Shown piece by piece: positions 10,417 to 22,300 of a DNA stretch of 64,000 nucleotides. Below the pieces are notes generated by a model. It was not told the origin of the DNA and ran no database searches. It was given only the letters and a program-made list of their open reading frames with translations. Origin of the DNA: Chalara sp. BL73. Lineage: Eukaryota > Ascomycota > Leotiomycetes > Helotiales. The translations under genes and the position numbers were made by a program. The stretch is from assembly GCA_918026815.1 (NCBI GenBank), contig CAKJVC010000025.1, forward strand, positions 62,001-126,000, written 5' to 3'. Position 1 is the stretch's first letter, and the number at the start of each line of letters is the position of its first letter.

Positions 10417-10953
10417 GTCAGGACCGCTTCCCCGAACTTTCTACAGCTACTCTGCTTCTAGCTTCACTTCTGGCGCCGTACCCAGTGACAGATTTTACTC
10501 CGCTGCTAAAGGTTGTTAGACTGTTCGCAGGCATATGTAGCGTGTGCCAACTTCGATTAGGCACTGTATGACACTCAGTGGGGAGGTTCCACCACTAGAC
10601 CCCCGTGCCAACCCCCCTTTGTTTTTAAACTCTCTGTTGAGCTTCAGAATAGAGACGGGTGTAGTTTAAGCAAGCTCTCAAATTTATTCGCATACCATGC
10701 AATTCTTTACACTGGTGAATGCGCATCAGCGAAATATGAAGAAAACCATAGAATCACAATTCCTGTAGCAAACCAGAATCTTGGTTATATGATTGTGAGA
10801 AACGTGCTGAACTTTCTGTAAAAACAAATATGAATAACACCTTGACACCTCTATATTTAAGCAAACCCTCTATTTCCGGAAATTCCTGCTAAGCATATCA
10901 TACATATGACAGGCTGTTGCTCAAATGAAATTTTACTTATAGCCTCTATCTTT
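10417..10953. other. Intergenic, one unassigned open stretch
   Basis: Between the TPR fragment and the secreted-protein gene, a plus-strand frame is open from about 10564 to the TAA at 10819-10821. It reads LSVELQNRDGCSLSKLSNLF and ITIPVANQNLGYMIVRNVLN, but has no convincing start and no recognised family. It may be an exon or remnant of the TPR gene. Confidence 0.3.
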
Positions 10954-11861
10954 TTAATTGATAGCCTCCCACACTTGATCGGCAAAGATCTTGCAGTTGA
11001 AATTCTTAATGCTATAAGTCTTACTTCCTAGAACGGTTTCAGCAATCGGTCCAACGGCCGCTCCGGTTTTCTTTGGTTTTCTATAAAAAGGTTAGATGCT
11101 GGCTCTCAAAGTTTGATTATGAAGGGCATCTGCTCCAAGATTGACTTACCCAAAAAGCTTCTTGACCTTGATCGGGGTTTTTGTTGCATCCCGCTTGCTG
11201 CTGAAGTCACTGGACACGACCTTCAATGCCTGGCCATCCATCTTTCCTACTGGTACTGGAGTTCTCTCTTTACGAACGATATGATAGTATCTTCCAGTGA
11301 AAGTCTTGTCGGCCTACAAAATTTCCAATTTAGTAAATAGTAGTATGACTGAAAAGAAGTTACTTACCTTTATTTCACCAACGAGGATAGCGACATGGGA
11401 ACCTTCGATATCCAGGGTCAATTCTTGCCTAGGACACTACCGTTAGTCATCGTGACGTTATATCGACTGTGGCTCACGTCTTGACTGGCAGACTAGCAAA
11501 TGAACTTACATAGCTGGATCTTTTTGATCTACTTTGTCCCACACATACTGAAATGCATACCATCCGGGCGCTGTCGCAAGATGCTTAACAGCGTCATAAT
11601 TGGCTTTCCCATCAGAAGATCCAGTTGCAGTGGTGCCAGTGGTGGGTTTCCCAGTTGTGGGTTTTGGTTTTCCACCATCTTTCGCTCGGGCTTCCAGGGC
11701 TAAATTTCCATATTGGGACTCTCCGGTAGGAGCAGCCAAAGTTGTTGTTGCTAATAGCAATGAAAGAAAAGCGGTGATGGCAGAGAATCTAAAAAATGTC
11801 AGTAATTCGGCACAGAACTGTTTTGAACATTGGTTGTGACTGATTGTAAAACATACTTCAT
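10954..11861 (-). CDS. Small secreted protein, possible permuted NlpC/LRAT-like fold
   Basis: Five exons join cleanly (11861-11857, 11788-11510, 11428-11368, 11313-11150, 11080-10954). All introns are GT..AG of 54-81 nt, and the coding sum is 636 nt, giving 211 residues. Residues 1-20 (MKFSAITAFLSLLLATTTLA) are a textbook signal peptide. A Gly/Thr/Lys linker follows, with GGKPKPTTGKPTTGTTATG, then a compact domain from about residue 64. That domain holds a His in SHVAILVGEI (residue 106) and an Asn-Cys pair in KNFNCKIFADQVW (Cys 199). The His-before-Cys order recalls circularly permuted papain-like folds (LRAT, NlpC-related), but this is inference. It could be an effector or wall-active enzyme. 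No lesion is visible. Confidence 0.8.
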
Positions 11862-13269
11862 TTTGGAATTGGTGTTGAATTAAAGCTTGAGTTGATGATA
11901 GTTATTTGATTGTGGAATGCAATGATGGATGATTATTTCCTTCCACTGTAGAAACCCACCTCTTATATATTATTTGTTGATATATGTGAATGTTAGCGTT
12001 CGAATCTCAGATCAATAATTCTCAGATACTTGACCGTAGGCACGCCTCTTTGCCATCCTCTGCTTGTAAGAATGTTTATACGAGCGAGGCGTTTGTCAGC
12101 ATCGTATATTCCTTTACTTTCTTCATTCTTGTAGGAACACTCCTTCCAAGGCTTGAAAGATGCCCAGTCCTCCATCATCTCTAAAAGCAGAATGGAAAAA
12201 AGTATAAGCTTAAAGTTAACCTTGACGTTGATTGCGCAAGCCTACATCTCCAAATTGCATCGCCTCATTCAGGCTCATTCCTGACATGCTTTTCAAAGCC
12301 CCAGAGTTCTTGGCAGTGGGTTTGCAAATTTCTTAAATGCGGAATCATGAATTTTACGTGCAACTTGCCCTAATTTTGAGCCACTTAAATGGCTCAAACT
12401 GCCTTTGAAACAAGCCCCAACATTCAGGCTAATTCCTGACATGGATGTAGCCTTCAAAGCCCCATCGTTCCTTGCAGTAGCTTTGGATTTATTTGATGCG
12501 GAATCACGGGTTTTAAGTTTGGACGCAGTTTTGCCCCACTTAACTGGCTCAAACTGTGGCTAAAAATAAATTCTGACATGCATAATCTTCAAACCCCAAA
12601 GTTTCGTCCCCACTGTAACTTAACTAGTCAGCTACTGACCACATTAGTACAATTTATTGGTTTACAGAGCAATTAGCGAGCCACTAATAGCGCATTCAAT
12701 AGTGTTGAAGGGACTGTACGTACATGGGTCTCGACAACATAAGATTGACGGTGCCTTTGGCTAAGGATTGGGTCAAGGATTAAGCTACTCATCATAGCTA
12801 AATAAAGGATCAAGTTTATCTTTAGAAGCTAGTAACTATATACAATCAAATATTTATATCTTTGCTTAGGCCCTAGAGCCTTCACGGCCTTCCCTCTTTC
12901 CACATTCAACACAAGCGACCCACCCCGTAACTCTACTCTCAACCTACCCTAACCTGATATCACACTGACAGGGCGACTGCTAAAATCTCCTTCGCGAGCG
13001 CGTACTTCATAATAATTGAAGTGGGCAAGGAGTAATTGATCAATTAGGTAATTCTAGGTTGACCGATATTACGTGGCTGTGATATGCGAACGTGTGAGTG
13101 TTCTCGAACATAGGGCTTCATTAGTTTACATATAGAACACTCCGTCGCTTGGCGTACTTAAGGTTCCAGACACAACAATTATCAGCCAACAATCAAAGAC
13201 TCAATACTTCTCTACCTGATAACCGTCACCCACTTGTCAAGCTGGACTTAAGCTAAATCAATACCGATC
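11862..13269. other. Non-coding stretch between two intact genes
   Basis: No supported gene. An open minus-strand frame at 11993-12178 (MMEDWASFKPWKECSYKNEE...) has no recognised family. A two-and-a-half copy direct repeat fills 12266-12610 and is listed separately. The last 150 bases are the probable promoter of the TLDc gene. Confidence 0.5.
12266..12610. repeat. Diverged tandem direct repeat, about 136-155 bp unit
   Basis: Copy 1 starts cattcaggctcattcctgac (12266) and ends ggctcaaactg (12401). Copy 2 starts cattcaggctaattcctgac (12421) and ends ggctcaaactg (12556). A truncated third begins near 12569 with aaattctgacatgc. Both full copies share tttcaaagcccc-like, atgcggaatca and cacttaa-tggctcaaact blocks. 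In copy 1 the end is also an imperfect palindrome (tttgagccacttaaatggctcaaa). It has no coding pattern. Confidence 0.7.
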
Positions 13270-15224
13270 ATGGACGAGGATCAACCCCCAATACTAGCGC
13301 GCTCAAAGTTTAGCAGCTTTGAAGCAAATGCAGAACAGATATCCGATCGAGCATTCGTTGAACAATTGAAGGATCAAGGGCTGATGACTAGAGGTACTGT
13401 ACAGCCAGGATATTTTGCTTGAAGTTCCGCTAATGTTAGAACCCTAGATGCTATTCTTGAAAGACTCACTGCCCAAATACATAATACGCTTTTCCGTGAT
13501 CAAACAGAACAGATAGAAAATATAAAGAAAAACTTTGAAAGTATCAAAGCTCCCAGCTCGGACCCAGAAGAACAAGGTGAAAATCCCGTGTAAAACCGGC
13601 ATATACCTAAGCCTTGTTAACATTGGTTCTTAGTTGTCTCAGAGCCCAGATTCAATGCTCTCTTTGCACGACACTTTAGTGGTTTTGAAGAACTTGTGCA
13701 AGAAGGAGTCTTGGCTATATATGGAGGTGCTTGGGTATATGGAAGCTACCCGTTCCCACCTGAGATCGAAAAAGGATTGACCTTTGACCAATTTCTCCGG
13801 ACCGTGGCTTTTATGTGGGATCGTCAGCCATACTATCCGCATGACATATCCCACACTCATGAGTCTTTCATGGGCAGTTTTGGAACAGTTGGTGGTAGCC
13901 TAGGCCCGCACCGCGGTGCATTTATCTCCCACCGACATCGTAGTCACCAAGATCGACGAAGGCTGGATTTCAGGGCTTTCGCAATCAAAAAGCCGGGTAC
14001 GGAACAATTGTATGAGTCAAATAATGCAAAGATGTCCATTACCTACTTTAAGGGATATATTCCCGACGAAGGCTTCGACGACACATATCTGGAGCTGCAC
14101 TTTGCCGATGAAGAAGACGAACGAGGCGTCGATGTCGTGGATGTATTGAGTGCAACTTTCCCCGAAGATCCAGATCCTATGGTAGGGCCTCCTATGCTCT
14201 GCAGCTTTCGCAACATTAGCAAGGATCTTCCGAAGCAGGAAAATTTTCTCCACGAATTACGGATTCCGTATTCTAGATTCCTCGGACTAGTCAAACTTCT
14301 ACTTCTGGTTCAACTTGAAGACCTTGGCCATCTAAGCCCTTACTTTTTGGACCAAATTGAGAGCTTGGCTATGTCAGCGAAATGGATCATGAATAGCTTC
14401 AGTGAGGGTGAAGACATCAGCTGGGAAACGTTTAATGGGGTTATGAAACAGAACCTAGTAAGTTTACTGAACAACTATCTCAGACAAATTACCAACGTGA
14501 GATACAGCCCGCTTTATTCTTAGGAGGCCTGCATCACATTGCACGACCGTTCTTGCTGGTCCCGGGCGAAGAAAGTCGTCCTCCCGACAAGTCATTACTT
14601 ACTTACTCTACGAACCACACTGCTATACTCACATATCCACTACTAGCCCAGCTGCACACCTTCTTCCCACAGCGCTCAGACGATATCAATTGGAAGAATC
14701 TTCGTCCTCTTCAGTTCCACAGCCAATCATCTCCTGTGGCCTTCGATACCCTTCAATCTGCCATGCAAACTTACAATAAACCTACGATACTTCTTATATC
14801 AGGACATCAAATCGATTTGTGCGGTTCTTCTTATAAAACATATGTAGTAGTTGGTGCGCTTATCAATGGCCCGTGGACAGAAAAGGAAACAGAAGACTCA
14901 AATGAGACTAGGCTCTGGAAGACAATGCTCTTTCAACTTGCTCCTGTACAGCGAGTCTATGCCACTCGCGAAGGGGATCATAGCTACTTACCCGTCTTGC
15001 AATCTAATGGAATTGGTATCGGTCGCGAAGTCAACGACTTTGCTATGGAAACAGAGATGGGTACAACGGGCCTTATTATCAACTCGAGATTGGATAAGGC
15101 GGCTTTTGAGCATGGCAAAAAGAATTCTCGCGGTGCAAAATTTGAGGGTGTCTGTCCCTTTGGGACTGGGAAGGAGGAGCTTCTGAAAATGGAGATTAGT
15201 TCTCTGGAGGTTTGGAGTTGTTGA
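13270..15224 (+). CDS. TLDc-domain protein, RTC5-like
   Basis: Starting at the ATG at 13270, two introns (13394-13447 and 13577-13642) join an N-terminal helical region to a long exon with FARHFSGFEELVQEGVLAIY and DQFLRTVAFMWDRQPYYPHD. A third intron lies near 14440-14505; its exact ends are unclear, because candidate pairs would be very short. The C-terminal half is a TLDc domain: PTILLISGHQID, VVGALINGPWTEK, LFQLAPVQRVYATREGD, NDFAMETEMGTTGLIINSRL and the closing SLEVWSC before TGA. Total length near 600 residues fits the yeast RTC5 group, linked to V-ATPase and telomere-capping phenotypes. TLDc proteins act in oxidation resistance and V-ATPase disassembly. It appears intact. Confidence 0.75.
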
Positions 15225-15669
15225 GGCGCTGGGGTTGATCATTATTGATCAAGATGGCAAACACGGTTTTGCCTGCCAACAATAAATAAGTTTTCGTGGT
15301 AATATACCAGGGTCCTGGCTATCGTGATGGTAGGAAATTTCACTCCAGCTATCTAGATGCCTACCAATCTAAAGCTGTCGTGTTCTTAACTTAAACCGGT
15401 ATTAATTAAGTAAAGTCACATTGGTGTCTCATAAAAGAGTACCGTGATTTCAGGTTACGCCATTTACTTTGATTATTTCACGATTTAAAAATCTGAGTAT
15501 CTCTCGTCAGGGCGGAGTATTTATTCATTGTGAGCTGGCAGCCTGTCATACTTCCTCTAGTAAGTTGCTTAAAATCCTCCTTTGTGGTTAGATCCTGTGA
15601 CAATTTCACAGTGGAGTACTACCTTGCCTTGATCAATCGATCGGCTCCTCACTATTCCCTCTCACTTTC
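15225..15669. other. Intergenic between two converging genes
   Basis: The TLDc and esterase genes converge here. I see no gene or element. The stretch should contain both 3' UTRs. Confidence 0.5.
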
Positions 15670-16581
15670 TCACTGTTTCGGCCGGATTCCTGTGATAGTC
15701 TCCAGTCTCCTCGTTTGTGCTTCTCGCACCACCCTCGCATGATCTGCCGGCTGCTCCTTCTGCTGCTCAAATGCGTGCCGCATACCATCCCACTCATTGT
15801 ACTCAAGTTTAACGCCAGCTCGCTCCAGCAGCACCTTAAACTTGCATACTTCTTCATAGAAGTAGTCCTTAGTCCCAACATCGAGGTAAGTAGCCGGAAG
15901 ACCAACCAAGTCCATCAACAATGGCTTTGCATATTTCTTCTGCTCAGATGCCTCCCATCCCTTGAGATATTTGTCCCAACCGAATCTCAATATTTTCTTG
16001 TCCAACTTCTCCGCCAATGAGTCTGAATGTCGATTTTGGTTCTTCCATTCCGTATCAGCATCCAGCATTGGATAGACCAATACTAACTTGACCAATGGTG
16101 GATATAATTTCTCATCCTTCGCCTTCACGGCAGTGGCCAACACGAGACAGCCTCCAGCACTGAATCCCATGATTGAGATATTGGTGTTGTCGATTCCAAG
16201 CATGTCTGAATTCTGATTCGCCCATACAAGGGTTGAGTATACATCTTCGAAAGGTTTAGGGAATGGGTTCGTGTCACTAAGGACTGGTTTTTTGATGTCG
16301 TAAGCCAGACGATATTCGACGTAGAGACAAACGTTGCCACTTTCCTGCAACCAGTATTGGGGGAGCTGCTTAGGCCAGAAGGAAGTGGCGTTGAAAGATC
16401 CTCTCAAGCCGCCTGTCACGAAGCCACCACCGTGGACGAGAATCACAGCCGGACGCTTTGTCGTAGAGGTATTGGTGTTTTCACAAGCAACTTGCCAGAC
16501 GTTGATTTCGATACCGTCAACAGAACGCACCAAATGCTTTATTGCCATAGGGGGCGTGGCTGAATGCTCCGATTGAGTCAT
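15670..16581 (-). CDS. HSL-type alpha/beta hydrolase (esterase/lipase)
   Basis: A single uninterrupted frame encodes about 303 residues from the Met at 16581 (MTQSEHSATPPMA); the frame stays open up to 16632, but the extra 17 residues look like leader. Motifs are those of the hormone-sensitive-lipase family: oxyanion-hole HGGGF, nucleophile elbow GFSAGG, DVGTKD with the acid residue, and MRHAFEQ with the catalytic His. There is no signal peptide, so it probably acts in the cytosol on short-chain esters or a metabolite. The substrate cannot be read from sequence. The family is common in fungal detoxification and secondary-metabolite loci. Confidence 0.88.
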   Translation of the reverse strand: MTQSEHSATPPMAIKHLVRSVDGIEINVWQVACENTNTSTTKRPAVILVHGGGFVTGGLRGSFNATSFWPKQLPQYWLQESGNVCLYVEYRLAYDIKKPVLSDTNPFPKPFEDVYSTLVWANQNSDMLGIDNTNISIMGFSAGGCLVLATAVKAKDEKLYPPLVKLVLVYPMLDADTEWKNQNRHSDSLAEKLDKKILRFGWDKYLKGWEASEQKKYAKPLLMDLVGLPATYLDVGTKDYFYEEVCKFKVLLERAGVKLEYNEWDGMRHAFEQQKEQPADHARVVREAQTRRLETITGIRPKQ

Positions 16582-16632
16582 TTTAATGGGTTTTGTTTCG
16601 GAACAAAAAGATATTAAATGTACCAGATACAA

Positions 16633-17239
16633 GCCGAACGAAGCCTGACGTTTGCTGATCTGGCGGCGCTAGCCTGTTGAATGTAAGTCGAGGTGGATTT
16701 GTGGTATTGTAGAAGCTGGAAGTTATAAATGTTGTATATGGGCATTGCTGTTGTTGGATACTGATGACTTTATTATTGTTCGGTTATAAAACTTGGAGGA
16801 TGTAAAATGTGTGGCCGTTCGAAATAGACATGTGACCATTAGTGGCTTAGATACGAATATCAGCCAGCCCCCGAATTTATTTATATCCGGGCGGCTGTAT
16901 CATGGTATCAATGCGATGTGCCCGTATTATTACCAGTAATTCGAATCCAGAGGTTTATACAACAAATAAACGCGGTTGAGTTGTAGTGTTATTATTCTTG
17001 CACCTGCACTATTTGCCTTTCTGCACCTTGCTTTCTAGATTCCCAGGGGTCCTAGTTGGCATTTTCCAAGTTCCGGGTTGCGCCTCCACTATCCAGTACA
17101 TGCCCGAATATTCTAACAAAAATCTAGGCCGTGCACCTATTATGACGCTTTGTTTCTACACTAGGCACAGCTAATGACTATAAAATGCTCGGAACGCCGC
17201 TTTTACGCTGTTTTTCAAGCACTTCAACATCGACTCTAC
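16633..17239. other. Intergenic, probable promoter of the hydrolase
   Basis: No supported gene. The stretch directly follows the hydrolase start and ends where the leader of a decayed LINE begins. Confidence 0.45.
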
Positions 17240-18474
17240 ATACTATGTATGGAAGGGGGTTTATTGTGGGTCTCGTCCACCCTTGTAGGCGGTGAGAAGC
17301 ACCCATCCATAGAACCACATCGAATGCTTCGTCGCGCCCCACTATTTTCCTTACTCAGTCTGGCAGAATCAGAGCGGTGGGCGAGACTCACACTGAACCC
17401 CCGTGGACGTCCTTTGAAGCGTACACACCCCTTCGAACCCAGTTCACCGCCACATGCGAAAAGGTCAACAGTTCTACGAAGGCTACGACATCTCAACCAG
17501 CTCCGGCCCCACTGGATACTGACCAGTGGGCACAAATTAAAGCCATCCTTACACGTGTCGAAACCGCCCTCGCAGCCGCAGAGCACCAGGCAGAGAAGGC
17601 GGAGAAACGTATCGAAACCTTAGAGGAGCTTATACGAAATGAACTTCTCCCACGAGTCAATACATCTCCCCCTGTAGGCCCTCCACCCCTGCCGTCACCT
17701 CCATCATCTCCACCGCCATCAATAGCCGCAGGTCAGATCCCGGGGATTGGACTCGACCTCAGTCGAGTGACGATCCCGGAGATCAAGGAGGGAAACACAG
17801 GCGCCGTGCGCAGACGTGTAAATGAGGGCTCTAAAGGAGAGGGACATAACGTGCTTAGGAGTTAATTCTAAGGGGAATGGCCGGTACCGTCTTCTTTTCC
17901 ACGGTAAGGATGTCGACAACGTACGGAAGGATGACACTTTGGTTAGGACACACTTTGATAGGGGAACGCTGTACGGAGAACAGTGGTATCCAATGAGGGT
18001 TGACAGAGCATATCATGGAGCAGCGGTAGGTGAAATGGGTTGTTCGGTTTTCGGCCATTGGTCAAGGTTCATAAGATGCGATGGCTTGGGAATGTGTCGA
18101 TTAACAAGGAGTATCGCTCGATGGTTGTATATTTGGACACGAAGGAGGAGGTTGATCAGCTTTTGGCAAAGATGACGGTTACTATGGCAAACGGGGAGTG
18201 CGCATACACTCGCCCATTTGCTCTCGGCCGTCAACCTGCACGATGCTCTCGCTGCCACCTTTACGGCCACTTACACTACCGTTGCCGAGCGCCAGCTCCA
18301 ATCTGTGGACAGTGCGCACTCCCAGGGCATTCCGCATCGATATGCACCTCGACGACCTTTCAGTGCGCACCATGCGGTGGAAAGGGTGCCCACAAGGCTA
18401 CCGACCCAAGGTGTCCAGTTTACCGACGGGAGGTTGCCAAGTTACGACCATCACCATTGCATTCGTACGACTAA
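17240..18474 (+). pseudogene. LINE ORF1 remnant (second family), frameshifted and 3' truncated
   Basis: Three successive frames carry one gag-like protein. The first (about 17377-17820) has a coiled-coil segment LDTDQWAQIKAILTRVETAL and a Pro-rich run. The second (17822-18030) reads RALKERDITCLGVNSKGNG and THFDRGTLYGEQWYPMRVDR. The third (18040-18474) has zinc knuckles CSRCHLYGHLHYRC, CGQCALPGHSASIC and CAPCGGKGAHKATDPRC. Two frameshifts separate them and nothing of ORF2 follows. The leader at 17247-17295 resembles a segment at 33940-33988. It differs from the LINE at the left edge in its knuckle spacing and leader. Confidence 0.7.
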
Positions 18475-19329
18475 TGCGATTTATTCTAGCCTATTTTCAA
18501 TCCAGCACAACCCCTCTTCCACCGCATGCAGTTACCGGCATCTGGGTGGTTAGCTATTTCGGTCTATTATAGGATGATTTACTTTGCATCGACTCGACAT
18601 TTGTGGAGGATTATTGGGTGCAAGAGAGAGGTCTTTGTTGTCTACGGGCTACGGGCTATAGAATGGGGATAGGATAGGTAAGACAATTTTTACGGAACAG
18701 AAAACGCTTGTAGAGAGCAGTTTAGCGAGTTTGTTTGCCCTGAATGCCCTGAAACGAAGTGAAAGGGAAAACTAACCCCGCCGGCAGGACGTCAGGTGAC
18801 GGCCTGCCTGGGCAGATCGCCCCGTCGACACGCAAAAGCGTCCGGATCGAATTCTATTAGGCTTAGTGTGGCTTATCCTTGTTCATTGGTCAACTTTAAC
18901 TTTTTTGGGGGCTTTCTGTTATCGCGGAGCACGTGACTTTATTTATCAAGGGGCACAGCGGAAGAAGGGTTTATATTTGTGCAGGGCATCCTGGGTCGCA
19001 ACCCCGCTCGGCAGAAATGATGCCTCTCCGTCTGTCGTTAGCCGTATCGACACCTCTCAGAGTATTGACCACTACTACGGTCAAAATATGCTATGAATTC
19101 TGCCCCTATGCTCAGGTGTGGCCAGGTGGGGTGCCATACCAAAGCAGTGCAGCCTATTGATCAATTCAAAGCGAAGAAGAGCGGTGGGCGCAACCAGACA
19201 TGCCTGACCTGCAGCGTACGCGTAGCATCTTCGTGGTCGTATGTCTGCTTCTGCTAATCTACGCTGTAGGAGAGTAAGCGGAAGGCCTATCAACGAAGAA
19301 GAGTAGCTCTTCTCCACCATCCTCTTTCG
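18475..19329. other. Non-coding stretch between LINE remnant and Helitron gene
   Basis: No supported gene. It holds the hairpin cluster at 18783-18844 and, from about 18853 (tctattaggc), a sequence resembling a Helitron 5' end (TC then an AT-rich word). That boundary is only a candidate. Confidence 0.4.
18783..18844. other. Cluster of three short perfect or near-perfect hairpins
   Basis: Positions 18783-18808 form GGCAGG-a-CGTCA-gg-TGACG-g-CCTGCC, an 11-bp stem with one mismatch. A GGGC/GCCC hairpin follows directly, then ACGC-aaaa-GCGT. Such GC-rich hairpins mark Helitron 3' ends and rolling-circle or transcription stops, but no CTRR end follows at the usual distance. Confidence 0.55.
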
Positions 19330-22300
19330 ATGCCGAGGGAGGTGGCACAAAGTAGCTTCTCCGACTCGACGCCTGTCTTTGATCCATTCCTAAATTCAAT
19401 ACTCAGTCAACCGGCACGACCCGGCCCCCTTGATGCTGCGCTAAAGAGCAAGAGACGAAGGACGACCAAACAAGATAGGACACAAGAGGCCGTGAAACTT
19501 GCGGTCCGATTATTGGAAGATGAATGGGAACTGCGGGAGGCCGCCAGCCATAAATTCCCTCCAGCTATATCCTCCTCCAATATTCGGGCTGCTGTTCGTA
19601 AATATGAAGACGAGATGTCCGCTGCGTCAAAGAGATCTGTGTGTTGTTGTTGTGGCAGGCTTGTTACCGTAGGAGATATCTATGAGATCTATGACGAAGT
19701 CCATTTCATCTTACCACCACAACGTACCCTCGATCATTGTGGTCATCACGAGAACTCTTGGAACTTCTGTACGGCCTGTCACGGGGCAGTTGGTCGTGGC
19801 AACATTCCGAAGTTCTCTGCGTTGAACCTCGTCAACGTTACGACGTGTCAGGACTATCCGTCTGTGTTGGAAGACCTCACAGCAATAGAAGAGTGTCTCA
19901 TTGCGAAATGTCATCCTGTCGGCACTATCCTCAAGTTGCGACCTGGCGGCCGTTCCTCTCCCGTTAGCTACAATGCAATACGAGGTCATATGATCGTCAT
20001 TCCCCAGGATCCGGGACCCCTTCTCCAGATCCTCCCCAGTCCCGAGCTGAGGCTGGATAATCTGATCAAGGTCATCTGGCTGGGAAAACGAGCGCCGGCC
20101 GATGCCGATCTGAAGCCGTTCTTGCAGGTTCGGAAGGAAAAAGTTCTCGCGGCTTTGCAATATCTCACTGGCAATTGTGAAAATGATCTTCAGGCCGCGC
20201 AAGATGACGTTCTCAACTCCGATGACCATGAAGCGCTGATCACCGGTTCTGTCTACACAGATGTCAATGGAGAAAGACAGGATCCGAATGTGCGGTTGAT
20301 AGATACCTTACGGAGGGTGATAGCTGGCGACCTACGTGCACCCAACGAGAGCACACCAGATGCAGATGATGCGAGTGATGAGCGTTGGCCTAGGCAGGGA
20401 AACATACCGACCATTTCTTATGCGATGCGCGGACAGTCCGCCCTGATGAGCAATTGGGAAGATCCTCATTATTTTACTGCTGCTTTCCCTACCCTCTTTC
20501 CATCTGGAATAGGGGGTCACCAAGACGAGAGGACAGTCCCGGTATCACTTACGGCCTTTGCAGAGTGGGCCCTGAATCACCATAGCAGAAGGCAAGCAGC
20601 CATTGCCCACTGTTGTGAAGTGAACTCCAAGTCTAATCACCCTTGCAGATTCGCACGCCACAAGACCTTTATGTACCTTCTTTACGATGTATTGCAACTC
20701 CGGAGTTCGTCTCTTGGAAATGCACTACTCGTCAAACGTCGAAACTGGAGGTCGGCCGAAAACGACATAGCCTCTTTAACAATTGACCGGCTGGAGGATG
20801 CTGCAAAGGCTGTTGCCGACGGAGGGGTCACTGACGACCCTGTGATTCAACGGCTACAACGAAATATTGTGGCTATTGGCATGCAAGTACCAGAATCTTT
20901 CTCTCAAAAGCTGAAGAAGCGCTCCGAAATCAAAGGCTTGATCGTGCGAGATGGAATGCCTGCTTTCTGGATAACCATTAACCCCTCCGACCTGAGGAAC
21001 CCACTTGTTCTGCTGTTGGCCGGCATTGAATATTCGGGAGACGCTTTCCCGACTGCGAATGCAGCCATCCGACATGCGACAGCAACGTCTAATCCTGTTG
21101 CAGTTGCCCAGTTCTTCCATCACACCTGTAAAGCTATCTTCGATGGGCTTCTCTGCTCCAATACCGGCCGAATTGGAATCCTGGGACAGGTCTCGAATCA
21201 TTTCGCGATGGTTGAGACAAATGGCCGTGGAATGCTCCATCTTCACGCGCTAGTGTGGCTTACTGGCAACCTCGAATTCAGCACTTTGCGCGATCAAGTT
21301 CTGCGAGACAAGGCTTTTGCCTCCAGGATGATACGTTACCTAGAAAGTGTCATCGTGCATGGCATAGACATGGATGTTGAAAGTGGCCTCAACGAACCAG
21401 CATTCATTCCGCCTTTTACTAGAGGAGCGGAAACTGACGACGAATTCCACTCTAGGCTGTCTACTGACAGCAATGCTATCGCCTGCAAGAAACAGGTCCA
21501 TTCGTCGAATCACAACGCTACCTGCTTCAAGTACAGTCAAAAAGGCCGAGGGCCAGAGACCTGCAGATTTGGGATGCCGCGAGACTTGGTTCCCAACTCC
21601 GAAGTCGATGAGTTCGGTGTGATCCACCTTGCTCGGAACCATGGCTGGGTTAACCCATGGAACCCAGCAATTGCTAGCTGTATCCGTTCCAACCAAGATA
21701 TATCGTGGATCCCGACTGTGGCAAAGGCGCTATGCCTTATTTATTACGTGACAAACTATGCAACGAAAGATGACGTTTCTCCTTACCAAATGCTAGTCAA
21801 GGCTGCATTACTAAAGCAGTCGATTGAGAAAGCAAAGGCCACTTTGACACCAGATGCCAACGATCTGCGGATTAGGAAGAAAGACATGGACCAGTTTGCT
21901 CTTCGATGCTTCAACGCTTTGTCTCATGATCGCGAGATCAGTGGGGTACAGATAGCGAGCTCCCTGCTTCAGCTACCGACCTACTATACCGGAAACTACA
22001 ACTTTGTGCAAGTGAATCTCTGGTGGCTCAGGCAATATGTGCGTGCTGCTATGGATCCAGCTCAATCCCCAGCCGACGACTCTATCGAGGTGATGGGTGA
22101 TGAGCAGTGTGCTTACCAACCAGGGGACAAGGCACCTGTGAGCCGCTTCGACAACTATAAATGGCGTGGCCCGTACCTAGCTGATCTCTCTTTCTTCGAG
22201 TACTGCATGTTAGTGCAGACCAAGAGCGTCCGTGACGCCATAGCAGCGGACTTGGAATTTGACCCCAAGCACCCGAAACACGGCATACAAGTGCAGCGCC

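Noticed and set aside
17174..17623. Plus-strand frame overlapping the start of the LINE remnant
   Set aside because: Its sequence is Arg/Pro-rich noise; the other frame carries the coiled coil and leads to the zinc knuckles.
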